Shown here in pieces: positions 45,301-59,488 of a stretch of DNA of 64,000 nt. The notes beneath the pieces were generated by a model. The model was not told where the DNA came from. It did not search any database and worked only from the letters and a program-made list of their open reading frames with translations. The DNA is from Ophthalmolycus amberensis (Eukaryota > Chordata > Actinopteri > Perciformes > Zoarcidae). The position numbers and the translations under genes are program-made. Position 1 is the first letter of the stretch. Every line of letters begins with the position of its first letter. Location: contig JAFEUB010001102.1 of the NCBI GenBank assembly GCA_024529925.1, positions 530,001 through 594,000 on the forward strand, read 5' to 3'.

Positions 45301-46870
45301 CTCTACTGCCCTCTCTCTTTACTCAAACACTGACATGCTGCTCATCTGAGGGTCGTGTCTGCTGTGTACGCCATCTGCTGGGCAAAGGGCATCCATGAAA
45401 CAGAGACACTTTAGCTTTTTGTAACTGCAGGTACCGGTAAATAACTGAGTGCATACAAGTGAACATATATTATGATGCATTACTGTATATCTGTCTATTT
45501 CCTTTCAATTAGGATATATTCATTCAAAGAGTCTGTACTGAGTGTGGAATGCATTTTAGGATAAGAAGGGCACAGAGAATAGAATCATCAAAATGTTGTA
45601 GTGTTTATTTATTGCCTGATTCAAGTAAGTTCAGCACTGTCTGGCCTGTTTTTCTTCTTCATCACACACACACAGTATACACCCAACCTGCTAATGTGTG
45701 ATAAATGACAAAGAGACAGAAGCAAAGCCTGCCCTTGCAGCAACACCTTTAATAAATATCAGCCAAAAGGCAAACGAGGCCTCTGATGTTTGCTGACTGA
45801 ATCAGTCTGATTGCTTGCAGGCCTGTCACCTCATCACCAACACCCGCCTAGTTAAACTCAGTGCTGACTGCACAGCTCCAACAACATACTGGAAAATACA
45901 GTATGTGTGAGCCACACTAGAGAGCATGTTGAAAAGAGACTCACAGGGATCAGAGGGAAAAGAACAGAAATCAGATGCCAGAATGGCATCTGATTTCTGT
46001 TCTTTTTCATTCAACTCATGAATGTGTTGAGTAAAGAGGCACAGTGGTGGCCATACCACGCTTGTTTGAAATAACATGGAGAAGATAACAGCAATTCCAC
46101 AATGCCATCTTCTGTGGCTTGCAAACTTGAAGACTTTTACATTTTTTTAATTTCTCGAAATGCTCTCCCTCTGAATTTTCATTACGTTAGTTGACTTAAT
46201 ATAGATTGTCTGAAGACATCGCTCGCATTCTTGTTTACCGTACTTATCATTTCTGCTGAGCTGCTGGCTCTTCAACAAAGGCATGACATACTGCTTTCGA
46301 AAATACGTAAACTGTGAAACTAAAACATTTTCAAGTTTATTTGAGCAAGAGAACCGTTTCATCTGCATCACTGAGAACATCCTCAAATCTCCAAACATCT
46401 TCGAGCACAAACCATTTCTTCGAATACAAATTGATCTCGCAAGAATTTTCGGATTCAAAGTTACAAATATTTCACTGAGCTACATTACACACATTGAAAA
46501 TTAAGGACAGGACGTCATGAAATCATTTGCTCCACAACACAGCGTGCAAGTTAAGCACAGTATGAAGAGTCCTCTTTAAATGTGTGCTGATAAGAACTGA
46601 AGTTTGAGGACAGAATGATTCTCACAGAATGAATGTAGAGCATTTTGGAATCAGATTCTTTATACATGAATATTACAAGCACATACAGTGTGTGTGTGTG
46701 TGTGAAAACACATCATCCAAAACCAGATCCCCCAACTGTCTGGTTGGTAGAGATGGTACTTTGTTTAGTGCCCATGGTGGTTGGGGCGGAGAGGGGGGGG
46801 GGGCTCTGGGGGAGATCCATGCCTCTATCTGCCCATCTCCTCCAGTCTCATGAGCTGATAAGCACATGCC
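42379..46870. other. Intergenic region between the alpha connexin and vma21
   Basis: The first part is alpha-connexin 3' UTR, with AATAAA at 42769-42774 and 43218-43223. The remainder is AT-rich and shows no exon. A 23-bp perfect hairpin sits at 45958-46006. The final part lies downstream of vma21, which is on the other strand, so the two genes converge. Confidence 0.65.
45958..46006. repeat. Perfect 23-bp hairpin with 3-base loop
   Basis: The left arm 45958-45980 ends 'aatcagatgcca'. The loop is gaa. The right arm 45984-46006 starts 'tggcatctgatt' and is the exact reverse complement. The arms are flanked by unrelated sequence. It is too short and too perfect for a typical pre-miRNA. Confidence 0.9.
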
Positions 46871-48432
46871 TTAATCGTCTTTGCCCTTCCCTTTAGGTGT
46901 GCCTTCGTTCCAGGCCACATAAACAAACAAAGCCAAAACCACATGCACAGCGAGCACTGCAACGATGGCCGCATAGAAGTAGCTGTCAGAGCTCGACATC
47001 TTCATTGAACCTGGGAAAAGGGGCGGGAGAAGAGTTAACAGTGATGAAGAGAAGCTGCATTACAGTGACAAATGTGTCTACGTCATCTTCAATGTGAAAA
47101 TTAATTTAAATTTAAATTTTGATTTTATGGCCATTAGAAAAACAAGAGTAAAAGTTGTTTACTGTTAGAGTTTTCTATAACCGTTTATGGCTGTGCTACC
47201 TCAACCTTTAATATCTCCAGTTTTATAAGGTCATTGTGGGCAATATTATAAACCAATGAGTACGCTGTCAGACTTGGATTTAGGCATGTCAGTAAATAGA
47301 ATACCTACCCATGAGCCCTAAACATTTTGTAATTTGCCACAAATAGACTCTCTCGTCTGGTTAGATTATATATATATTATATATTTATATGGTTTCTCAA
47401 TCAAATGTCAGGAAAATGTACTGTAACCCAACACACTGGTGGACTCGGGGGTAAACCGCTCCTCTTGGTGCCCCCGTGTTTGAAAAACAACGCTGCACCA
47501 GTGTCCAGTGTTCACTTCACACTCCTCTTGATGTGTGTGTGTGTGTTTTTGTGTTCCGAATTGCACTTTAAAATGAGCCCTTCTCTCTTGATTGTGCCAT
47601 GTATGATGACAGGAAACAAGAACGAATTTTTTGTGATAATTTACAGACAGTAATGTCATTATAGTTTTTCCACCACAAAGCACTGTTTTTAAATTCACAT
47701 AGTTATGTTTATATATAGCGGAAATATTGTAATTGGCTTTTAAACTCCAATATCAATATCTGTATTGTCTTAACTAAAAAAAAAGAGAATCCACATCAGT
47801 CAGACTGTGGGAATTATCTGGAACAAAAATAAGAGCTGGAACAAAGTGAAGAGGGCAGTTTTGTGGTAGGATATCCTTCCATCTAAACTAGTGGAACAAA
47901 ATAAAGGTTTGACGGCTGACTTTGCCCTGCTGACACAAACAAACGAGTGTTGCAGACCTTACCCTCGAAGAGGTACGCCTTTGTAGCAAAGTAGAGCCCA
48001 ATGGGCAGCGTCACCATCAGGAACGTGAAGAACAACAGTGTCTTGAGGGCTGAAACCAGGGAGCTTTCATTTCTGCAGGAGTACAAGATCTGTCAGTCAG
48101 CGCAGAGAAACCCAGATACTCGTGACAGTACTGTGAAGAAGCTACGGGTTATTATGCTAAACACTGATGTGAGCATGTCCCTTGGTGGTGATTAATGCAT
48201 GTGTTCAAGGATTACACCACATGGAATACAAGTATTTTGTAAACGTGGGCACATGCTCAACATCAAGCAGCACAGGGGGGACGGGTGGTTTTTAAAAGAG
48301 GCGTCACTCCACGGAAGCTAAGCTAGGAAGATAGGTTAGCTAGCTGTTGATTTAAAGTAGATTACGGTTTTCTCACCCCCGGGAATAAGACGGCGGTCCG
48401 GCGTCCAAAGCTGCTCCGACAGGTCCGTCCAT
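46871..48432 (-). CDS. vma21: V-ATPase assembly factor VMA21, three exons
   Basis: VMA21 is a small ER membrane chaperone needed to assemble the V0 sector of the proton-pumping V-ATPase. In transcription order the exons are 48432-48377, 48072-47963 and 47010-46871. All phases agree and give 101 residues, the same length as human. Recognisable parts are RGNESSLVSALKTLLFF, LPIGLYFATKAYLFEG (first membrane segment), SSSDSYFYAAIVAVLAVHVV (second) and VYVAWNEG. The C-terminus KGKDD fits the K-x-K-x-x pattern for COPI-mediated ER retrieval. The start is chosen at 48432 because MDGPVGAALDAGPPSYSR resembles the human N-terminus in length and acidic/proline character. Upstream sequence is CpG-rich. 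In human, VMA21 neighbours GPR50, matching mtnr1c here. Confidence 0.95.
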
Positions 48433-49539
48433 TGCTGGGCTGATCGGAGACGAGATTAAGATGAAAAACGGGAAATATAATCGGTTAACGTTAGCGTTTT
48501 CCCCGTCTGTGTTGTGTTGTCACACTAGGTCAAATCCCTTCTTCCGCATAGAATCACGGGATTGTCACATGACCACGTTTGACGTCAGTTTGTCTCGCGC
48601 GACCAGACTGTTAGTGGCAATAGTCGAACCCATAGATTTAGCCTGGTTCAAGTCCTGCAGAAATTATATTTTGGGATAAAATGTATTTCTTCAAAATATG
48701 AAACTAACTATAAACTTTCAAGCAATATGTACTTCCTCTGTTTTTGTAGTTTATTGTGAGGGCTGCAATTTGAAATGTGATTACTTTTAGGCCTAGGAGT
48801 AGCAATAGGCCTCAACAAAGTAAAACAATACTCCATTAAAGTAAGGGTCCAGTATTCAAAATGTCACCCAAGTAGAAGCAACCACAAGTAGATGTATAGG
48901 CTACACGTTATTATCAGAATCTTCCCCTTGAAAAGTTATATTGTTGTTGCCCATATAGCTATTAATCCTGCACACATTTCTAACAACAAAAACAATCAGA
49001 TATTTAAGATTTAATAATTTAATATTTACTAAAGTCACTTTTATTAGATTCAACGGATTAGATTCTTATGAAACTGTAGCCTATTATAACCTGGGGAACT
49101 ACATTTACAAGATCAAGCATGAATGTATTTCATGTATTTCAAAAAATAACTAAAATATTTAAGGCTCTTATAAATTAATCTTTCCTTTCTCTTTTACCTC
49201 TTTCATGTTTGTTTCAGGTTCTTTGTTTTGTACTTCATACATTTTGATAATTGAAGGTTTAAAGTAAAAGACACCTGTGTGGGTGTCTATTTATTCATTT
49301 ATTTTACATTAGGCTTACATGCATTGAGCAGACCCTAAATCAAGATCACAAAGTCTCTTCTTGGGCTTTGGGGGATGAGAAAAAATACAATTTGAATCAT
49401 CGAGTCTGAACTGTTCAGACAGAATAAGTGCTTTATGTGGTATGTGTATGTTATCTATTGTGAGGGGGGTTAAAATAGCCACAAACACAAGCTTGTCCTG
49501 TTCAGGAATTACAATAAATTTTGATTGAAGATAGATGGT

Positions 49540-49685
49540 GTACTTTCTAATGTGTGCAGCAATATGTTGGAGATGTTCTTCCAGTCTGTTGTGGCCAGTG
49601 CACTTTACTTCTCCGTCTGCTTGGGGAGCAGCATTGGAGCCGGAGAGACCAACAGACTTAACAAACTGATTAAGAAGGCCGGCTC
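49540..49685 (+). mobile_element. LINE fragment, end of reverse-transcriptase ORF
   Basis: Translation gives MFFQSVVASALYFSVC, then GSSIGAGETNRLNKLIKKAGS. This resembles the conserved C-terminal stretch of fish LINE ORF2 proteins (QSVVAS...W.GS...NRLNKLIKKAGS). It is truncated on both sides and followed by (ATCT)n. A dead fragment. Confidence 0.65.
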
Positions 49686-49708
49686 CATCTATCTATCTAT
49701 CTATCTAT
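49686..49708. repeat. (ATCT)n microsatellite
   Basis: About five to six ATCT units immediately after the LINE fragment. It could have arisen from a LINE 3' tail. Confidence 0.9.
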
Positions 49709-51209
49709 TTTTTTCACCGTTTTTGAGTGAAAATGAAGTCTACAGCTTTTAGAAACAAAGTCAGCAGCTGTACATTCATAACCATTGTCTTTGCAGTCAA
49801 ACACATCTTATTTAGCTTTTTTAACAGTCAAAACATATTATTCACTGTTTAATTTGTTCCCATTCCCATAACCAGGCTCCAAAAATAACAGCAAAGAAAG
49901 GATGGACGTAAACTTGCAAGTTCGTCATTCAACAATTATTTATGGATGTCTTGTGTCATGTAATGTGCTCCTACATTCCTGAATAATTCAACACCGTAGA
50001 CCACTTCTTGTTTAATCGCAGATGTAACAGAGAACCATGTAGTCCATTTCGTGACGACTGCATACATTCAGTGTCGTGCTCTGCCTGTGTTTCTGGTTGA
50101 AGTCTCGCTGCCGTGGTGTCAAGGAGTGGCACTTTCTGCTCCAGTTGGCTTTGTTCTCACCGGTCCCACGCTCAGCAGGTTCCCCAAAACACATTTCATT
50201 TGAAAAGACTCTCACTACTGATGTGTGTTAAAAATGATCATGTCACTTTCTGTGGCAATTTCACTCCCAATTTGTTACCCAACAACGAGCACACGATGAC
50301 ATAAACAATACCTCATTGAATAGTATTCTCTAATCTCTTGCTGGATGAACCACTGAGTGCAGTTTAAAAAATACAAATTCTGCCTTTTTTCTGTTTCGTT
50401 AGACAGTGAGCACGAGAGTTGAGTTGATTTTTAACACTTAAAACCAAATACAGGTCTTTTTGTTAATCAGTACTGTATGCAGACATCACGAGCACAGATG
50501 TTAAGACCTCTGTTCATATCAATATCACAATAAAGGCACGGTTTATATAGAGGATTAGGCCTGCTGATAATATTCTTAGGAACCTAAAACTTCAAAATAC
50601 AATATATTTAGATCAGGGAATTCTAAATTAATGTAATTAGATGTCAATATATATACAACATGTACTTCACAAAACAAACACCTTTTTTTTGCAGAAGCCA
50701 AGGCACATTGTAAAGTATGTTTTGTGACAGACAAATATCTTAATTTAATAATTGATAAATAATCATTAAAGCTGGCAATAATTCTAAAATAAACAGTGAC
50801 CTTTTTTCATAAACAGGTCATCCCTAATTATTCCAGATCAAAGTTACATCCTCCCAATACACTGGACTTTTATTTTCTCTGGAAACAAATGCAAAACCCA
50901 AAAAGTAATTAAATGGTGTATTGCTGTGCGCTTTGGGAATAAAGCATGAACCACAGAAGACATGTTCACCCTATTATGGTAAGATTATGACATTTAATTA
51001 AACCGCATCTAAAATTAAAGCTTGGTAAATGTTTCATTCTCAGTGGAATAACAATGTTTATATCTGGCCAAGGGGTCTTTTGTTTTAATTTCAATACAGT
51101 ACTAAATGATCCTTCCTCAAGGAGATTGACCTCTGACCTTCCAGAAGTATTTGCCATGGCTCTCTCTGTTTCATTCCATGTGTCACCAGTGCTCTATGCC
51201 AAATATGAC

Positions 51210-51238
51210 GCCCCCCCCCCCCCCCCCCACACACACAC
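51210..51238. repeat. Poly-C tract joined to (CA)n
   Basis: About 19 consecutive C residues run directly into a short CA run. Tracts like this are unstable and prone to sequencing error; the opposite strand carries a long G run. Confidence 0.9.
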
Positions 51239-53019
51239 TGCACACCACACCTGTTGTTTTGACCAAGCGGCAGTGTCAAAGTGGTGTAACTAAAATGTAA
51301 ATGAAGTTTCCATTCCAAATGAGAGTACAAAGAGAAACCACTTTAAAAATAGTGCTGTGCTGTTCTTAGCTTTGTCCTTCACTTTTACAACTGCTGCTAA
51401 AAGTGAGAGGATTGTTACAAGTAATCATATATTCTTTTAAGTACTGTACTTTATTGTACTATATGTACAATTTTGAGGTACTGGAGTAATTCCATTTTAT
51501 GCACTTTATACTTTATTTTTCACAGTTGCAACTTTAATCCTCTGTAATACGCTTTAGAGGTACTGGTGGACTTTGTCTCTTTTGGACAGAGCCAAACTAA
51601 ATAATGTAATATTTAATAAAAAACTTATATTATTCAGGTGACATTTTTCAGTGGATGGAGTACTTTTGTTTTTGGCACTGTATATAGCTGATAATATTGT
51701 CTTTTTCGAAAGCAGGAATTATTCTTACTTACTTACTCGTAATTAAGTATCTTTTTTGTTCATACTTTTACTTATAAGGTCTCAGTAATTATTCCCCCGC
51801 TGGTATCATGGCAAACTAGAGGTCACTGCCAACAAACAAGGAACATTTTGTCAAGTATATCCATAATCTATAAATCTATAATACCCAGTGCTGTATACTA
51901 TTCAGACTAAAAATAAATGAAAGAAATCTCATGCAATAATCACCATCATCCACATTTCCTGCTGTCATTGGCTTCCTTGGACCCACGCCACCTAAAACCT
52001 CCTGGTAGTATTGTGACCCACAGCCCATTGGGACATGTAGGAACTGCATCATATGCATGAGAACACAGGCAGCGCTAAACCCGATGCACAAATCCATTAG
52101 GAGACTTGCTATTGGGGCAGCAGGCTCACTGTGAGACCCCACTCTGTAAAATGCAATGATGTGCAAGAGCTGCAGAAATTCCTCTGTGCAAAGAGGAACT
52201 GCGTCTCGCTTCATCAAGCGAGACGAAAAACCATCACGGCATGCTATCGTTGGGCCACGCGATGCCTCACTCTTCATGCATTGTGTGTTGTGGAAATAAT
52301 CCTTATCTCACATACTAAGAAGGACAATAAATGATCTCTGCCATCATGTGAATGCTGCAAGGAGCACCGCGCATCTCTAGTTAACAGAAGAATGACATGT
52401 CTTGTATCTGACATCTGACAACATGATATCATTTGTGATTCCGACACTATGTCTAAATGACAGTGAGGATTTATATGTGGCTTGGCTGGAGAAAACTTAC
52501 CTGAGACTCAGGGTATCGACCAAAGCAAATGGAGCTGACGTTACAGAGAAACCGGGGAGACAGTGTCACATACGTGAAACTGTCAGAATACAGTCGCAGC
52601 CTATAGCTCTGTCCTTGAACATACCAAAAAAAAAAAAGTCTCCACAAGCCATTGCCCTTCATATTAAATCAAGGCAAAATGACAGACAGTGTGGGTGGAT
52701 ACTAGTCATCTCAACTATTCATCCTGGACTCTGGTTTGTATTTTAGATGTACCCACTGAGCAATATGTTGAGTGTAAACATGACAACTATTCATTTACAG
52801 AGACACATATATCTTAATCATAAGGTAGCTTCCCAACATTGCTAGAATTAGTAGGAAATCAAATGTATTTGCTAAATAAAGTCTGCCTTATATTTTGTGG
52901 TTCAAACTTCTTTTTTTTATAATGTCAAAATGGATATTTTGAGTAGCATGAAAACATCCTTTCTGCACTTCAATGCGTAATAATTTACATTAGATATGTC
53001 AGACTATTTCCGGGACTTG

Positions 53020-53290
53020 ATCTTGGTTTTTACTACATATTAGCTTTTGTACAGATTGAACAAAAAAAGATCTAATCTGTTAATTACTGAGTGCTGGTCT
53101 GTAGATCTTTTAGAAAACGTTGGACAGAAGCAGGCTAGCTCTGTCCCTCTGCTTCCAGTCTTTACGCTAAACTTAGCTCACTGTCTCCTGGCTGTAGCTT
53201 CATAATTAGTGGACAAATACGAGTATCGATCCTCTCATCTTACTCTCGGCCAAGTACCAAAAGAACGTATTTCCCAAAATGCCAAACAAT
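53020..53290. repeat. Dispersed repeat related to the tnfsf13b intron copy
   Basis: It shares 'ttggacagaagcaggctagct', 'gctaaacttagctcactgtctcctggctgtagcttcata' and 'gtatcgatcctctcatctt' with 21375-21535, and ends with 'gtatttcccaaaatgcc'. A member of the same percomorph repeat family, diverged and non-coding. Confidence 0.65.
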
Positions 53291-54804
53291 TCCTTGGGAG
53301 ATAACAGGATAGATAAATACAGATAAAACAAGCATTAAAAGGAGAGAATGAAGAGTGGAAGGTGAGAGGAAGAGGAAGAAGGATGGCCCCGCCATTATTC
53401 TGTGACTCGTCGGTGTGGTACAGCCGACTCTGTCATCTTCCCTCGAGCCCCTTTAGCCACTCATCTGTAGCTGACCTTGCGCTGGCATGTGGGCCGCTTC
53501 TTTCTTGCACATCAGAGCACTGTGTTGTAAGATTGCAAGCGGGATTGAACAGTTTTGTGCTACATTGCTGCTCTGCAACTTGATAGCCCCTGATCCATCA
53601 AGGATTGAGATTCTATCATCGTCCACTGAGGGGTTTAATTTAGTCAGACATCAGGCAGCCTGTCCAAGCTTATCTGCAGCAAAGCACAGCAGGATGGAAA
53701 AAATATCAGAAAACTGAAATGAAAGTAAATGTTGTGCTGAACATATTTATGAATCCTTTGCATGAGACATGGTGAATGTGCAATCGCTTCAATATTCCAG
53801 CAGTGCATCATATCAAGAATGCGTCACATTGGCATCTTGGAGCCTCCCTGTGAGGTGAACTGCTCACAGTTTGTTTGCTGGGTTGAAGTTATGTTGGGAG
53901 GCTGTCAGAGCTCATCTCAGCTAGGGTGACATGTGCTCAGGCGCACTTGCACTGACACGCAATTACATCTCTGGCTCCTGATGCGCATCATGTCCCCCAG
54001 CCATTTCATAAACAAGGAGGCTAGCTGTACTTATCATCTGTTCATCCGCTCTTCAAAATGTGTACAATTTCTAAATCTTTCAGGGTCTGAACGGGGACGC
54101 CTGGGGCTTTGGTCATTTTAGTCCGATAAATTGATCCATGCAATAGTTGAGGCAGTTAAAAGACAGTTTTGTTTACCAGAAAAAAATGACTGACACTGAG
54201 AGAGAATTAAACTTTACAGGCAACAAGGCACATATTTTTCCATTAACACACAAAGTCCGTTTCAGACATTTCTTCACACTGTTTTTTTTATGACGGCATC
54301 ATCGCTCAGAAGACAAGCCCGAGGGTGAACCAGCATCGTGGTGAATTAATTCATACGCACTCGGGATGAAATACGGAATGCGAACTTCACCTTAGCTTTC
54401 ACAGAAGCTACAGTGTGTCAGATACAGGGGTTCTTTGAAGGAAAACAACCAACCGTTAGAATCTTCCACCATTAATGCTGCATTTAAGATAACAAATAAC
54501 AAGCTATCCGGTGTGAAGTGACTGAATCTCTGAATGTTTTTTGACAAATACAGACAATTTCTTGCTTGTTAAACAGGTGGTCTGTCTTTAAGGTGCAGGA
54601 TCACAAAGAGAGCACAATGTACTGGTGATAAAATGTTTTCCTCTTAACACGAGGGAATGGTGTGTCGTGTTCGAAAAGGAAAATTAAATCTTTACAACTA
54701 GAAAATCACACAAATCTTATGAAAGGCACTGGATGAAATATGGCACACATCCACAATGAGGCTCCACAGAAACGTAATCTAAGTTTCCCAGTAAAACTTC
54801 AAGA

Positions 54805-57800
54805 TCATACATTTATCTCTGCTACATTATTCTTTGTAAAAGCTGGTGTAGGCTTACTCCTCAGTCCCTCTGTGGCACACCTGGAGGTCTCCACGAGGAG
54901 CAAACGTGGGATGCAAAGAGCCAGAAGAATTGTCTTGTATTCTTTGCGGAAGTTTTGGTTTAGCAGGCCATATATGACGGCGTTGAGGCAGCTGTTGAAG
55001 TACGCCATGAAGTAGCTCGTGACAAAGAGCCACTCAGGTATGTTGGGTGCAACTTTCACTGGGTTGATAGCTACTGCCAGACCTATGAGGTTGAGTGGAG
55101 CCCAGCACACTGCAAATAACACAAACACCATAAACATAGTCAGGAAGTTCCTCACATGACTGGGTTTGGTCCTTTGCTCCAGTTTAACTCGATGTTTCAC
55201 TTGAATCACCAGCACCCATATCCTCATGTAGCAGTAGGACACCACCAGCAGCGGGATCAGAAAGTGAATGACCACCACTGAGATGGTGTAGTATGAGCTG
55301 ACCGTCTGGGCGAAGGTGCAGGAGTAGATACGTGGGTCGTACTGCAGCGAGCCAACAAAGAAGTTGGGCACTGTGGCGAGTGCGGTCAAGAGCCAGGTGA
55401 GGCCCACGTAGCAGCAGGTGTTCCTCAGACTGTACAACCGGTCGTAGTGGAGGCTGTGGCAGATGTAGCAGTACCGGTTAATGGCGATGGCCGTAATGTT
55501 GAAGATGGAGCCGATGACGCTCAGGCCCATAATGAAGCCGCTTGCCTGGCAGTGCAGGTCACCCATGGTCCAGTCTTCATGGAAGATGGCTGTCAGGACC
55601 AGAGGGTAGGGGTACACGGCCACCACCAGGTCTGCTACGGACAAACTCACCACGAAGATGTTGCCTGGAGAAACAGAAGAGGTTTAGATAACAGAACAAC
55701 ACATGACCCAAACTGGTGAATGAGTTAAGCATACAGCAGTCCCTTTTCACTTTCTGCACCGGGTTAGAATAAAGTGGGTCACTGGAGGTTCGACTGTGTT
55801 TACCACCATAAAAGAGCAGTTTCATTGTGCCCTCGGTGGCTCATTTTGATGAGGCATTTACCATGTCCTCTCCACTGCACAGTAACTGTTTTTAAGACTA
55901 ACAACATTTTTATTTATTCTACTTCTATGGATGGCGATGGTGGTCTGCGGGTCGGTCAGTCTACCACTTTGGTCCAAACTGAAATAGCCTTAATTTGGTA
56001 CAGATATGCACGGTTGAATCACACTGAATTTGGTGATCAGCTTTTTCTTTAGCGCCACCATGAGATTCACGTTTATGGTTTTTAGTTAACTATATCTTGG
56101 GTGGATTACCATAATTAATTGCACTGACATTCGTGTCCCCCTCAGGATGAATTGTAATAATTCTGGTGATCAGTTCACTTTTCATCTAATACCATCAGGT
56201 CATCATTTTAATATCTCCAATACTTTGGTTTAGGACCAAATACCTGCAAAACTAACGACATTACCATCAGCCTCAGCTGTACCTTGTGTTTTGTGCTAAT
56301 TAGCAAATGTTAGCGTGGTAACACGCTAAACTAAGATGGTGAAGGTGGTATTTATCAAACCTGCTTAGCATCAGCATCAGCAACATTTTGACATTATCAT
56401 TGGGAGCAAGCGAGAGCCACTAGCATGCTGTAGAATATAGTCTGGTTAATAAACTATGAATTTGTTTCCCAACACACAAATATATTGTGTCACAGAACAG
56501 ATTTGTTGTATTGACAGAGTTCTATTTGGCAGGTCGATTCCAATAAAATGCATCAATCAGGCTGTTAAGTTGAGCACATAAAAACCAGGACATGAATGAT
56601 TTTAGCGTCAGATTACATCCAAACAAGTTCCCGTCCTCCTGAGGCCAGCGCTGATGGTTGTGTGACACTGGATGTCCTTGGAAGACATGAATCATGGAAA
56701 ATGACGTCTGATGTTGTTACAGTGCAGCTGCTCTGGGTGTGGGTGTGGGTGTGGGGATAAAACAATAAATCAAATTGTAATGCGTAAGATAAAGCGATAG
56801 ATAACAAGAACATGCAGTACAGTGGAGCCACAATGCAATTTAAGTAGTGTTTTGCAAAAGACGCCTCAGCTTCCCGTAAATTTTGAGTTGACATTGTGCA
56901 ATAGAGGGACTATTGTGTGTGTGACTCAAGATTTGTGATGAAGTGGAGATTTTGCCCAAATAAACCCAGCTTTTTCCGCCATTAAATACAGTTACTGATG
57001 GAACTCTTTTATATACTTATACATATTTATTTATGCAATCTCCATGTAGTGAGTAGCATCAAGCGGATCAAAATAAACCAGTCCAAAAAGTTGATAAATG
57101 CTGTTTGTCATGACAAACTCTGCCAGTTTCTTGTGCATCATTACATCACTGGTAAGAATATAAACATTCATGCTTTCTGTAAATAACCTGCAAAGGATTA
57201 TATATAACGTGCCTCATTTTATCAACATTGTCGTCAGACATTGAGGTTATTCAAGGGTGGATATACCATACACTACCTTCTGAAGTTGAAATGTGAAGAC
57301 TATTGCTCATTCCCACAACAGCTGAAACAACAGCGTTGATTGGCAGATATGATGGAAGTGGATTTAAAACATGTGTTGGCCATCAATCCTCTGCGTTCGA
57401 AGCTTGTTACAATCCCTGCACCCCGGGGACAGCGCCGCTACAGAATGTCCAATTTGAATCTACTTGACTGAACTCGATTCATTGAATGTGGTAACAAAGA
57501 GAATAACAAAGAACATACAACATCCTAATTATGTCATTATATTCCTACCTTCCTGACTGGGGGACTTTTCTGATATGTTTTATTTTTACAAGAAAGTCAG
57601 ATGTTGGTCTCGTGACATATTATTATATTATATTATTATATCTGGCACAGGTATTTAGAAACTTTCAAGTTACTAAAACAGCACGAGCCATCTCTCAGGC
57701 CCACTGAGGTAAAAATAAAAGCATTTTCTCTTTATCCTCGAGTCAGCTCAGTGGACAAATCTGTCAGATTGTATTTGTCACGCTCACACTGCTCACTGTG

Positions 57801-59448
57801 TGCATTTGTCATTGTGCAGAGGTTTGAGTCCTCGCTGACGTCATGCGGCTCAGTGCTATCATGTGCTCTGGCTGGACAGGGCCTGCTACAGCCTCATAGC
57901 GCGCTCTGGGCTGAACCCTCTCGCCCCGTTATCATCAGGAGGATGAGGTAAGTGCTAAAACACCGCTGAGAGGATTGCTGTGAAGTGGCCAGATGACTGT
58001 CTTTGTTTTGTTGGCATCTATTATTAAAACATTGGCCCAACCACTGCCTCTCGCTGTTTAATTAAACAACTTGGCCGGCCCGATGCTTATCCCACCCAAA
58101 CTCACAGCACTGACAACCATTATTATTGTTTTAGTGTAAAACAGCTGAACAACAACGGCCTCGCCTGCTGACATCTTTGGGAGCTATTATTATCAACGAG
58201 TGTGGGTTTAATAGAGCTTAACCTGAATGCTGATTGGTTACAGGCCGTCAGAGACAGCCAACTTGTATCCATCAACTTTTCTGACACCATTGGCTCTGTA
58301 ATCATCCGATCTTACAGTACACTCTCGCACAACAGTCATGTGAAAAGTTGCATCAAGTCAACTGAGTCTTGCTTGAAAGGGTCTGCTTCCCGAGAGTTGA
58401 GCGACCACCCTGCGAATTCCCCTAGTGAGTGTCTGGCACGTACGAGAGTTTGTGGCATATGAAAAATACATCAAAACAATACATCAGGGAACTTTTCAGC
58501 TCAGCGTGAATGGAACAAGATGTGTATGTCACCAGAAGCATCCAGCACACACCAAAATATATGAGACGGAAACAATTAACCTCCCACCCGGCTGAATAAT
58601 AATAATAATAAAAGTAGTCGTAGTAATGGTAGAAAATAAAAAAGGGTGTATTATGGCCTACAACAGGTGCATCATCCAAAATTTGATGACACTCGACTCA
58701 GTCAGTCTTATCATAAATAAGCAACAATAACCTTTCGGCAAGGGCATTAGTGCTGATGAATTAATAGTGACTACTTCATGAACTCGTCTTCAAGGGGCCA
58801 GAGAATGTTTTTCGAAGAAGTCTAACATTAAAATGACACAAGCTGCCTTTTGGTGATGCAGCCCGCTATGAGCCAAAAACATCATTGTCATCGTCAAAGG
58901 CCATCTACCAATCGGATCCCTCGTGTCTGAGAAAATAAGGCCCCGAGAGAAAGCAGACCATCAGGACACAAGCAGCATCTGGTCTGTCAGCGCTTCACTT
59001 GTTCGGCAAGTTCCGAAGTTTCTTGATTCCGGAAACACGAGGATGATAGTGAATTATGCAAATGAAGGAGAGATTGGATGTAATTTAAACATAACAGTGC
59101 ATTTACCTTATCTATGTGTGGTTTAGTCAAATAGTCCCAATCTGATAACATCCTGCCTCCATGCTGACCACATTAGAAAACTAAATGTCATGTGTTGTTG
59201 TCGGGAAAAGAAGACATGTTTAATGTAGTGTGCTAAGTGATATTCCCCCTGGATCTGTGCTTTCAATTTAAACTGACTTCTGGTTTGACTCACTAACTCC
59301 ACTGACTGAACTAACCCCCCTCTGGACACACCGCTTTTTTAGGTTTTATTCATGATTGTAGAGTGACTGAGGGGATGCGGCACATGATTTGACAAAATTC
59401 AATCTCCAATCCTTACAAACCGCACAGCTCCTGAGATGGAGGTGCAAG

Positions 59449-59488
<40 letters not shown>

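Larger units (their letters stand above)
48433..54804. other. Intergenic region between vma21 and mtnr1c
   Basis: The vma21 promoter is at its left edge. The mtnr1c 3' end is at its right edge. In between there is a LINE fragment (49540-49685), an (ATCT)n tract, a poly-C tract (51210-51228), a short hairpin at 52202-52225 and a dispersed repeat (about 53020-53290). No other gene is supported. Confidence 0.65.

Noticed and set aside
45958..46006. Hairpin considered as a microRNA precursor
   Set aside because: The stem is perfect and only 23 bp with a 3-base loop, unlike typical pre-miRNAs of 60-80 bases with bulges. Kept as a structural finding.
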